This document shows, in pieces, positions 18,834 through 25,560 of a stretch of DNA of 56,941 nt. The notes beneath the pieces are model-generated. The model was not told the DNA's origin, ran no database searches, and saw nothing but the letters and a program-made list of their open reading frames with translations. The stretch spans positions 1 through 56,941 of the forward strand of contig JAGVCA010000054.1 in the NCBI GenBank assembly GCA_020059485.1, in the 5' to 3' direction. The translations under genes and the position numbers were made by a program. Positions within the stretch are counted from its first letter, which is position 1. The number at the start of each line of letters is the position of its first letter. The DNA comes from Anaerolineales bacterium. Its GTDB lineage: Bacteria > Chloroflexota > Anaerolineae > Anaerolineales > UBA11579.

Positions 18834-18862
18834 TTGACAAATCAGTTTTACTCCTGTAATAT
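18834..18862 (+). promoter_or_regulatory. Near-consensus promoter giving a leaderless message
   Basis: TTGACA at 18834-18839 and TAATAT at 18857-18862 are exactly 17 bases apart. Transcription would begin about 7 bases after the -10 box, at 18869, which is the A of the ATG of the next gene. No ribosome-binding site can therefore exist in the transcript. Confidence 0.8.
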
Positions 18863-18868
18863 CAACAT

Positions 18869-19348
18869 ATGGAATCTGTTTATCGCCTGCCTCTGGCTTT
18901 TTCACAGCTGCTGCTGCAGGATGCGGAACAGCGCGACCTGGTGACCGCCAGGCGGTCTGCGCTTGTGAGGCTCTTGTTGTCTGAAAATTTCCTGACCCGT
19001 GCCCAGTTGATCGTCCGGGTTGAGATGCGGTTAGGCCGGGATTGTTTCGGGGTCAATGCCCGGCACGATACTTTCTACCGGGATATGCGGTTTGTCAAAC
19101 AGGCCTTCTCGCTGACGGGTAGCGTCCTGCGCTACAGCCGGCGAAAAGGGCAGCGAGGATATTACCAGCCAGGAAGAGGCCGGCTGGATCAGGATACTGC
19201 GGCGGCTATCCGCGGCGCACTGGCCGAACTGGACGGCCAGCAGTTGACCATCTTCAAGGGATTGACGCTGGTGCAGAAATTCGCCGCGGCGGCCTCGGTG
19301 ATTGATTTCAGCCGCCGGGTCAGCCGGGGTATGCGTGAAACATCATGA
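18869..19348 (+). CDS. Winged-helix-like protein paired with a nucleotidyltransferase (putative antitoxin)
   Basis: A 159-residue basic protein with an HTH-like centre: ENFLTRAQLIVRVEMRLG, then DTFYRDMRFVKQAF and YSRRKGQRGYYQPG, which read as a recognition helix and a beta wing. The C-terminus is helical. The stop overlaps the ATG of a nucleotidyltransferase gene (ATGA at 19345-19348), so the two are translated together. Pairs of a small DNA-binding protein and a nucleotidyltransferase are known in AbiE- and MenAT-type toxin-antitoxin systems, and that role is inferred here by analogy. It is likely leaderless. No named family was recognised. Confidence 0.6.
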   Translation: MESVYRLPLAFSQLLLQDAEQRDLVTARRSALVRLLLSENFLTRAQLIVRVEMRLGRDCFGVNARHDTFYRDMRFVKQAFSLTGSVLRYSRRKGQRGYYQPGRGRLDQDTAAAIRGALAELDGQQLTIFKGLTLVQKFAAAASVIDFSRRVSRGMRETS

Positions 19349-19917
19349 CATTCGAGCAATTCCTGAAAGCGATCTTGAACGCCCTGGAAGAATCCGGGAT
19401 CGAGTATCTGATCGGCGGCGCGGTGGCTGTCTGGCCCTGGGGAGAACCAAGATCCACCCTGGATATTGACCTCGTCGTGCGGCTGACACCGGAGAAAGTG
19501 GTGCCGTTGTCCCAGGCGCTGGAGAGGATCGAGATCTATCTTCCGCCGGAGATCATACTCGACAACCTGCTCGAAACCAGAGCCGACCTCCCGATCAATG
19601 CCATCCATGGCGGGAGCGGGTTCAAGGCAGAACTGTTCCCGATTCGCGCGGGAGACGAACTGCGAGCATCGGCATTCAACCGACGTCATCTGGTTGACTT
19701 CGGGGGAGCGGTGGGAGAAGTGTATGTTCACGCACCGGAAGACCTGATCCTGTACAAATTGATCTATTTCTCGCTCAGCCGGCAGACCAAGCATATCCGT
19801 GACATCGGCTCGATCCTGAAGATCATGGAGGGTCGATTGGACCGGACTTATCTGGAAGCGTGGATCGAGAAAAAGGGGTTGGGGGCTTTTTGGGAAGAGA
19901 TTCTGTCAGCGATCTGA
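19345..19917 (+). CDS. Nucleotidyltransferase (AbiEii/DUF6036-like), putative toxin
   Basis: A 190-residue protein with the Pol-beta-type active site YLIGGAVAVWPWGEPRSTLD at residues 21-40, followed by IDLVV; Asp40 and Asp42 would bind metal. The third carboxylate may be Glu in FKAELF near residue 95, where an Asp is more usual. APEDLILYKLIYFS in the C-terminal half is typical of the DUF6036/AbiEii-like group. Members transfer a nucleotide to tRNA or protein, and some are toxins. It overlaps its partner by 4 bases. A role in translation of effector type is inference. Confidence 0.75.
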   Translation: MTFEQFLKAILNALEESGIEYLIGGAVAVWPWGEPRSTLDIDLVVRLTPEKVVPLSQALERIEIYLPPEIILDNLLETRADLPINAIHGGSGFKAELFPIRAGDELRASAFNRRHLVDFGGAVGEVYVHAPEDLILYKLIYFSLSRQTKHIRDIGSILKIMEGRLDRTYLEAWIEKKGLGAFWEEILSAI

Positions 19918-19942
19918 CGCTGCTCTTGATCCTGTGAACAAC

Positions 19943-20962
19943 TCAGGGCAGCAAGCCGCGCTCGCCCGGTTCCCACTTTTCGATCATCACTTCGATCTGA
20001 TCCAGCAGCGCGTCCAGCCCATCCAGGCGGCGCTCAAACTTCTCGCCGATCAGACCGATCCGCTCGCACACCGCACCCCAGGCGGCGGCCTGTGAAGGCA
20101 TCGTTTCGGCCATCCGGGTCCAGGTGGTCAGCAGCGGCCACAGGAAGGTCTCGGGGTCGTCACTGGCCAGCATGGCTTCAAATGCTCGCATGTAGTATGC
20201 CCGGCGGTGGCGGTGCAGTTCCGGGGGGACTTCGTAATTCTCGTTCAGCCGCTTCAGATCATCCGCCCATTCCAACATCCAACCCTTGGCTTCCTCCCCG
20301 GCCGTGTTTCCATCCGGGAAGATTCCCCCGCTGACCAGCTCCACCACCTGGTCGTACAAGCCGGTGATCTGGCGCTCCTCCGCCAGCAGCTTGAAGCGGA
20401 ACAGGAAGCGGCGTCCGCCCAGCGGCGGGCCATACAGGCAGGCGGCAGCATTGATCGCATCCTCAACCGCTTTCAGATAGGCCATCACCTGGTCAGGGCC
20501 GAACTCGATCTCGGAATTGTGGAAGTGCAGCCAGGCGGCCCGAGAGCGGGTGTGCAACTCCTCGGCCCGGGCCAACACATTTTCAAACTGGAAGAACATC
20601 CCCCGCACGCTGGCCTGCGTGAAATCCAGGAAGTGCTCCGGGTCGTGGAGCAGTTTGCACTGGTAGATGGCAAACCCGATCCACGGCCGGGTGCGCAGTT
20701 CCTTGGCCGGCTGATATTGGTCTTTGCTGTGGTGCTCGATATCCAGATGCACGTCTTCGGTCATCCGGACGATCTCGCGGCTGCGATCGAAGAGGTCGTG
20801 AATGAAAACCAGATCGATATCGGCCGCGCCGCCCAGCACCGGGTCCGGACCTTCCAGCACAGTGCCATGCAGGTAGGCAGCGATGATGGATGGGTCCTGT
20901 TTGGCGCGGTCGGTTACCGTGTCAGCGGCGATGCGGTGCAGCAGGTCCCGGGTGATTCGCAT
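19943..20962 (-). CDS. Nucleotidyltransferase-fold protein
   Basis: A 339-residue protein. The N-terminal domain has the motif AYLHGTVLEGPD, then AADIDLVFIHD with Asp48 and Asp50, and a third Asp near residue 74 (VHLDIEHH), a complete nucleotidyltransferase metal site. The remaining ~240 residues are mostly helical and rich in Trp, Glu and Arg, resembling the helical domains of large minimal nucleotidyltransferases. The substrate is unknown. A deoxynucleoside kinase gene lies 13 bases upstream in the same direction, suggesting a shared nucleotide-related operon. Confidence 0.75.
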   Translation of the reverse strand: MRITRDLLHRIAADTVTDRAKQDPSIIAAYLHGTVLEGPDPVLGGAADIDLVFIHDLFDRSREIVRMTEDVHLDIEHHSKDQYQPAKELRTRPWIGFAIYQCKLLHDPEHFLDFTQASVRGMFFQFENVLARAEELHTRSRAAWLHFHNSEIEFGPDQVMAYLKAVEDAINAAACLYGPPLGGRRFLFRFKLLAEERQITGLYDQVVELVSGGIFPDGNTAGEEAKGWMLEWADDLKRLNENYEVPPELHRHRRAYYMRAFEAMLASDDPETFLWPLLTTWTRMAETMPSQAAAWGAVCERIGLIGEKFERRLDGLDALLDQIEVMIEKWEPGERGLLP

Positions 20963-20975
20963 CCAGGTCTCCGGA

Positions 20976-21617
20976 TCAGGCGTTTTCCAGCGGCAGGTTA
21001 TCCTGCTTCAGGATGGTGGTCAGTTCTTTGCGGATCTTGTTCTCGATCAGGCTGAGGTCGGTGGGGTTCTTCACAAAATCAAGTTCGTTCGTGCAGATCT
21101 CCAGGACTGGCGGTCCCTGATAGTGGTGGCGGAAGTGATCGTCGTAAGCCTGGTTAAGCTGCTCGATATAGGAGGATTCCATATTGCGCTCGTACGATCG
21201 GTCCCGCATGGCGATTCGCTGCATCAGGATGTGGGTATCAGCTTGCAGATAAACGATCAGGTCGGGCAGGCGGACTTTTTCCCCCAGTGCTTCGTGCACC
21301 CGGTAGTACATTTCCAGTTCATCGCCGTTCAGGTTTATGCCGGCAAACAAGGCGTCTTTGGCAAAGGTATAGTCGGTGATCAGGTGGTGGCCGTTCGAGA
21401 CCATCTCTTTGACAGATTTCCGCTGCTGGTGATACCGGCTGAGGAGGAAGAAGATCTGGGTCTGGAAGGCGTACCGTGCCCGGTCTCCGTAAAAGTCTGC
21501 CAGAAAAGGGTTTTCCTCAAAGACTTCGAGCTGCAAATCGGCTTCAAATCGCGGTTGCAGCAGCCGCGCCAGGGTGGTTTTTCCGACACCAATCACGCCT
21601 TCGATCGCTATGTACAT
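20976..21617 (-). CDS. Deoxynucleoside kinase
   Basis: A 213-residue kinase of the dCK/dGK family that phosphorylates salvaged deoxynucleosides. It has the P-loop EGVIGVGKTTLA at residues 6-17, the substrate motif FEENPFL (catalytic Glu near 35), the TDYTFAKDALFA segment where the family has the DR(Y/S) motif, and a lid with RIAMRDRSYERNM. Bacterial members prefer deoxyadenosine or deoxyguanosine. The first gene of a two-gene operon with the nucleotidyltransferase-fold protein. It complements thymidylate kinase and PRPP synthetase elsewhere in the window. Confidence 0.88.
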   Translation of the reverse strand: MYIAIEGVIGVGKTTLARLLQPRFEADLQLEVFEENPFLADFYGDRARYAFQTQIFFLLSRYHQQRKSVKEMVSNGHHLITDYTFAKDALFAGINLNGDELEMYYRVHEALGEKVRLPDLIVYLQADTHILMQRIAMRDRSYERNMESSYIEQLNQAYDDHFRHHYQGPPVLEICTNELDFVKNPTDLSLIENKIRKELTTILKQDNLPLENA

Positions 21618-21731
21618 CTCTCCGTCCTTGCCATGATTGTCGTTTGTATAGTGTGAATTAAGCTTACCATAAATTGACTGGAAGGACGATCGCCCAGTTG
21701 TCAGAAGTGCTGAATGATGCGGATTCTCTCA

Positions 21732-21779
21732 AACAGATTGCTTCTCCCGCCGCCTGGCGGCGTCGCGCTCGCAGTGACA
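21732..21779 (+). repeat. Dispersed repeat, copy 1
   Basis: It begins AACAGATTGCTTC and ends GCTCGCAGTGACA, enclosing a palindromic centre CGCCGCCTGGCGGCG. The same ends occur at 29694 and, inverted, at 30053. A partial TGTCATTGCGAATC follows at about 21793. This type of REP- or MITE-like intergenic repeat is common in bacterial genomes. The 273-base gap 21618-21890 holds nothing else recognisable. Confidence 0.7.
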
Positions 21780-21890
21780 GATAATAGGCGTGTCATTGCG
21801 AATCGGGGCAATATGATTTCAGTTAATGGAACCTCGACAATCACCCCCACGTTGTCCTCTCCGGATTGTTTAGTCACGAAGCGGGAATTT

Positions 21891-22700
21891 TTACTTGGCG
21901 ATCAGCACTGCACAGGGTGAGCGGTTGATGATCTGCTGGCTGACGTTGCCGAGCAGCATCCCGCGCAGCGAGCCGCCTTCGGTCGCTCCCATGACCACCA
22001 GGTCGTAAGCGCCTTCAGCCACTTCTTCCAGGATCGCTTCAACCACGTCGCCATGCCGTACCTTGACTTCGGCATCGATGCCCCGACCGGTTAGCACTTC
22101 TGCGCTGGTGCGCAGGTGCTGGGCCAGCGGCGTATCGGTGGTCAATATTTCCGGTAAGGTCTCTTCGATCTCATCCATGCCGGTGTACATGCTGGGGACC
22201 GCATCCAGGACGGTCATCAGTGTCGCGCTCAGGTCGGCCTCTCCGGCTAGTTTGGCGCTCAGGACCACCACACGGTTCGAGACCTTAATCCCTCCGGTGC
22301 AGACCAGCATCCGGTCCAGTTTTTTGCTGACATTTCGCACCAGCATGACTGGCACCAGGGACCGCTTGATCAACCGGTTGGAAAGCAGCCGGAAATTTGA
22401 GGGGATCAACCGGCGTCGGCGCGGAACGCCGACCAGCATCATTTCATAGGCCTGCTCGGCTTGGGCAGCTTGCATCGCTTTGACCGGGTCATCCAACACC
22501 GAAGCGGTGGTCAGTTCGACCTCTGCCAGTGCCGGGCGAGCCTCCTCCAGGCTCCCGACAGCCGCATCCAGCACTTTCTGAGTATCTGCTGCGATCAGCA
22601 GGTGGACGCTGGCTTTCATTCTGGCCGCTACCTGGGCGATATATGCTGCCACCGCAGGGTTGATGTTTTGGTTCGGGATCAGATATAAAAGTTTCTTCAT
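21891..22700 (-). CDS. Tandem universal stress protein
   Basis: A 269-residue protein made of two UspA-like halves. The first half (about 1-125) has a degenerate nucleotide site. The second (about 127-269) starts DRMLVCTGGIKVSNRVV and ends with the ATP-binding motif GATEGGSLRGMLLGNVSQQI, of type G-2x-G-9x-G(S/T). It lies 19 bases after the TauE-like gene in the same direction and is the last gene of a three-gene operon. A stress or transport-linked regulatory role is typical of the family; the exact job is not known. Confidence 0.85.
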   Translation of the reverse strand: MKKLLYLIPNQNINPAVAAYIAQVAARMKASVHLLIAADTQKVLDAAVGSLEEARPALAEVELTTASVLDDPVKAMQAAQAEQAYEMMLVGVPRRRRLIPSNFRLLSNRLIKRSLVPVMLVRNVSKKLDRMLVCTGGIKVSNRVVVLSAKLAGEADLSATLMTVLDAVPSMYTGMDEIEETLPEILTTDTPLAQHLRTSAEVLTGRGIDAEVKVRHGDVVEAILEEVAEGAYDLVVMGATEGGSLRGMLLGNVSQQIINRSPCAVLIAK

Positions 22701-22719
22701 TGTGTATAACCCTTTAAAA

Positions 22720-23622
22720 CTAAATTGCTACCACACCCAACAGACGCAGTAAAACCATAATAATGCCGATGAGGGGCAGGAATGAAAAGAATAGCCGGAT
22801 GCGCGGGCCGGTAAAGTATTGGGTGGAAACCGCGCCGATCTGGGCGCCGATGGCTGCCCCGGTATGCATCACCAGGGCCATAATGATATCTACATTGCCC
22901 TTGATGGCGTGCGTCAGCGTGCCGTATCCGGCCGAAAAGATGATCTCGAACAGGTCAGTCCCCACGGCCACATGGGTCGGGATACCGAGGATATATACCA
23001 TCATCGGCATACGGACAAAGCCGCCCCCCACGCCGAGCATTCCGGAGAGCACCCCGGTGATCAGCCCGACGCCGAGCACCGTCCAGACCGAGATCGATTC
23101 GATCCCCGAGTCCGGGAAAGAGATCATCGGGGGGATTTTGATACCGGAGATGCGCCGGGCGATGCCCTTGAACCCGACCACATCTTTGGCGTCCATTTTT
23201 TCGGTCTCCATCATCCGGATCGAACGAATGGCTTCATAGGCTGTGAAGATCGTGACCAGCATCAGGATAAAGATGTAGAGGATCCCAATGACGGTATCGA
23301 CCGACTCTCGCTCTTTCAAGGCTTCGATCACCTGAGCGCCGATCTCCACCCCGGTGATGGTACCCACGATCATCAGCGCGCCCAGCTTGATGTCGACATG
23401 GCCCAGGGCGCGGTGGCGCTTGAACGCCACGATCGACTTGCCGGTCATATGGGCCAGGTCGGTCCCGACCACGAAGTTCATTGGGACGCCAATCCAAAAC
23501 ATGAAAGGTGCAGCCAGGAATCCGCCGCCCACGCCGAAAAATCCGCCGAGCACGCCGACGATAAAGCCGATCACCATCAGTGCTACCGGATCTACTGTGA
23601 CACCTGCGATTGGAAATTCCAA
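22720..23622 (-). CDS. TauE/SafE-family anion exporter
   Basis: A 300-residue membrane protein with eight or so helices. The first half has GVLGGFFGVGGGFLAAPFM and VVGTDLAHM, the second half repeats the pattern with GVLSGMLGVGGGFVRMPMMV and AVGTDLFEI, the internal duplication that defines the TauE/SafE family. These transport sulfite, sulfoacetate or related anions. The start is TTG at 23622, decided by AGGAG 7 bases upstream; no ATG is near. It follows a small membrane protein gene by 9 bases. Confidence 0.88.
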   Translation of the reverse strand: MEFPIAGVTVDPVALMVIGFIVGVLGGFFGVGGGFLAAPFMFWIGVPMNFVVGTDLAHMTGKSIVAFKRHRALGHVDIKLGALMIVGTITGVEIGAQVIEALKERESVDTVIGILYIFILMLVTIFTAYEAIRSIRMMETEKMDAKDVVGFKGIARRISGIKIPPMISFPDSGIESISVWTVLGVGLITGVLSGMLGVGGGFVRMPMMVYILGIPTHVAVGTDLFEIIFSAGYGTLTHAIKGNVDIIMALVMHTGAAIGAQIGAVSTQYFTGPRIRLFFSFLPLIGIIMVLLRLLGVVAI

Positions 23623-23631
23623 GATCGGCTC

Positions 23632-23922
23632 CTAGTGGTGGTTGGCTTTGGAGGTCAGGCGGTGCAACCCAAGGAAGTCGAACAGTAACGAAGTCACAAA
23701 CTCGAGGAAAACAGCCTGGATAATGATCAGCACGAGTCCAAGGATGCCGTAAACCACCAGGTTGTTGTTGAACACGACCGCCAGTGGCTGTGCCAGGTAG
23801 CGGAGTGCGATATAAAAATATACCACCAGCAGGAAGCCATACACCACCATTTCGATCAGGAAATTACGCAGCATTTCCCTGTAGGGAACCAGCTGTTTGG
23901 GTTTACCGGTTGGTTCGGTCAT
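23632..23922 (-). CDS. Small membrane protein upstream of the TauE gene
   Basis: A 96-residue protein with two transmembrane segments (about residues 24-45 and 54-78), a basic N-terminus (GKPKQLVPYREML) and a His-rich C-terminus (SKANHH). It leads an operon with the TauE-like exporter and the universal stress protein and may be an accessory subunit. No family was recognised. Confidence 0.7.
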   Translation of the reverse strand: MTEPTGKPKQLVPYREMLRNFLIEMVVYGFLLVVYFYIALRYLAQPLAVVFNNNLVVYGILGLVLIIIQAVFLEFVTSLLFDFLGLHRLTSKANHH

Positions 23923-24003
23923 GATCGGGCCTCTTTTTGGTCAATCTGGGATCTTCATGTAAGTAAACCATTAAACTGGCGTGTTTGTCTATACCTTTAA
24001 ACG

Positions 24004-24033
24004 AAGAACAGGGCATCTGCATGCCCTGTTCTT
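24004..24033. terminator. Terminator after glutamate dehydrogenase
   Basis: AAGAACAGGGCAT (24004-24016) pairs perfectly with ATGCCCTGTTCTT (24021-24033) around CTGC. It lies 21 bases beyond the gdhA stop on the minus strand. The 13-base stem is strong; the T tail is interrupted. Confidence 0.75.
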
Positions 24034-24053
24034 GTATATCTCTGCAAATGAAT

Positions 24054-25340
24054 TTAGATCCAGCCGCGCAATTCCATCGCTTTGACCACCCGGCCGATGG
24101 CGACCATATAAGCGGCCTGGCGCATGAACACCTTCTCCTTGACGGAGAGTTCCAGCACGCTTTCGAAAGCGCTGGTCATCTTGAAATCGAGTTTCTCCAG
24201 CACCTCCTGCTGCGGCCAGTAGTAGTTCATGTCATTCTGCACGCTCTCAAAGTACGAAACCGTCACACCGCCGGCATTGCACAGGAAGTCGGGGATCAAG
24301 AAGACGCCGTTCTTCTGGAAGACCGCATCGGCTTCTGGTGTGGTCGGTCCGTTGGCGCCTTCCGCCACGATCTTGACCCGGTCGCTGACCTTCTTGACCG
24401 ATTCGGCGTTGACCTGGCCTTCCAACGCGGCCGGGACCAGGACATCCACATCTTTCTCGATCCAGGCATCGCCCGATTCGATCTGGTACCCTTCTTTGCG
24501 GGCCATGTCCTTGTTGATCGAGCCGTACTGGTCGGTGATCGACTGCAGGAAGACGGGGTCGATCCCGTCGGCCTTGCTGACCGTATAGGAGGTGCGGTCT
24601 TCGCGGTCCCAGTAGGAAACGCAGATCACCTTGCCGCCCAGGAATTTGTTGAACCCGATGGCCGCGTACTGCGAGACATTGCCAAAACCCTGGAAGGCGG
24701 CGGTGGTTTTGGTGGAATCCATCTTGAGGTGCTTCATCGCCTCGCGGATCGTGTAGATCACGCCGAAGCCGGTGGCCTCGGTCCGTCCGAGCGAGCCGCC
24801 GCCGCCCAACGGTTTACCGGTGATCACACCGGGCGTAAACTCGCCGACCAGCTTGGAATATTCGTCCATCATCCAGCCCATCATCTGGGGGGTGGTGCCG
24901 ACATCCGGGGCTGGGACATCCTGGCGGGGCCCGATGTTGCGGTAGATCTGTTGGATCCAGCCGCGGCACAGGCGTTCTTTCTCAGTGGTAGACAGTGTGG
25001 CCGGGTCGACCACCACGCCGCCTTTACCGCCGCCCAGGGGAATATCGACTACGGCACATTTCCAGGTCATCCACATCGCCAGGGCACGGACGGTATCGAG
25101 GGTCTCGCTGGGGTGGAAGCGGATGCCGCCCTTGGAAGGACCGCGCACATCGCTGTGCTGCACCCGGAAGCCCTGGAAGGTGCGGATCCCGCCGCTTTCC
25201 ATCCGGACCGGCACCTGGAAGGCAAACTCCCGGGTCGGCCAGCGCAGGATCTCGCGCACATCCGGGTCCAGGTTGAGCAATTCTGCTACACCGTCAAACT
25301 GCTTTTGTGCCATTTGAAAGGCATTGGTCATTTCTGCCAT
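24054..25340 (-). CDS. gdhA: Glutamate dehydrogenase
   Basis: A 428-residue hexameric-type enzyme that interconverts glutamate and 2-oxoglutarate plus ammonia. The substrate part contains GPSKGGIRFHP, PLGGGKGGVVVDP with the catalytic Lys, and VPAPDVGTTPQMMGW; the dinucleotide domain has AAFQGFGNVSQYAAIG, a GxGxxS/G-type fold. The end (NAGGVTVSYFESVQN) is also conserved. NAD versus NADP use cannot be decided by eye. AGGAGA lies 9 bases upstream of the ATG. A leader of about 155 bases carries an intrinsic terminator and a small open frame, so expression may be set by attenuation. Confidence 0.95.
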   Translation of the reverse strand: MAEMTNAFQMAQKQFDGVAELLNLDPDVREILRWPTREFAFQVPVRMESGGIRTFQGFRVQHSDVRGPSKGGIRFHPSETLDTVRALAMWMTWKCAVVDIPLGGGKGGVVVDPATLSTTEKERLCRGWIQQIYRNIGPRQDVPAPDVGTTPQMMGWMMDEYSKLVGEFTPGVITGKPLGGGGSLGRTEATGFGVIYTIREAMKHLKMDSTKTTAAFQGFGNVSQYAAIGFNKFLGGKVICVSYWDREDRTSYTVSKADGIDPVFLQSITDQYGSINKDMARKEGYQIESGDAWIEKDVDVLVPAALEGQVNAESVKKVSDRVKIVAEGANGPTTPEADAVFQKNGVFLIPDFLCNAGGVTVSYFESVQNDMNYYWPQQEVLEKLDFKMTSAFESVLELSVKEKVFMRQAAYMVAIGRVVKAMELRGWI

Positions 25341-25355
25341 ATTAAGGTGTTCTCC

Positions 25356-25469
25356 TTAGATATTGGGTCTGACCCCATAGGTCAGCATAAAAAAATAGCG
25401 GGTACCTAGAGTGGCACCCGTATTACCCACCAGAGTATTCAATTGCTGGAGGAGCGGTATCCGGTTCAT
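25356..25469 (-). CDS. Possible leader peptide of gdhA
   Basis: An ATG at 25469 opens a 37-codon frame that runs through the intrinsic terminator hairpin and stops at a TAA directly before the gdhA ribosome site. The peptide is unremarkable (MNRIPLLQQLNTLVGN at the start) with no run of one amino acid. Its position suggests ribosome movement could affect the hairpin, but a chance frame is possible and no ribosome site is clear. Confidence 0.3.
   Translation of the reverse strand: MNRIPLLQQLNTLVGNTGATLGTRYFFMLTYGVRPNI
25389..25420 (-). terminator. Intrinsic terminator within the gdhA leader
   Basis: On the minus strand CGGGTGCC (25413-25420) pairs with GGTACCCG (25399-25406), with one wobble, and is followed by CTATTTTTTT. 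It lies about 50 bases before the gdhA start and downstream of its promoter, so it would stop transcription unless an alternative structure forms: an attenuator arrangement. Confidence 0.7.
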
Positions 25470-25502
25470 TGCAGTAATCCCGCTTTGTGAAGAATTGTAC
25501 AT

Positions 25503-25531
25503 ACATTAACTTGTTCAGACTTTTTCGTCAA
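25503..25531 (-). promoter_or_regulatory. gdhA promoter
   Basis: TTGACG (plus positions 25526-25531) and TAATGT (25503-25508) are 17 bases apart on the minus strand. Initiation near 25496 gives a leader of about 155 bases. Confidence 0.65.
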
Positions 25532-25560
25532 GGGTATTCCTGCCATGACATTTGTCACCT

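Noticed and set aside
18869-19348. Start further downstream in the putative antitoxin, giving a normal leader
   Set aside because: No ribosome site precedes any later ATG in the first third of the gene, and the promoter spacing points to the first ATG.
22819-23688. A 289-codon frame opposite the TauE-like gene
   Set aside because: The His/Asp-rich translation is the mirror of a clear membrane protein and has no ribosome site.
23985-25409. A 474-codon open frame on the plus strand opposite glutamate dehydrogenase
   Set aside because: It is antisense to a fully conserved enzyme. GC-rich genes often leave such long open mirror frames, and the translation has no recognisable domain.
25407-25420. 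T-box-like AGAGTGGCACCCG on the plus strand before gdhA
   Set aside because: It reads on the strand opposite to gdhA and leads to no plus-strand gene; the match to the T-box consensus is partial.
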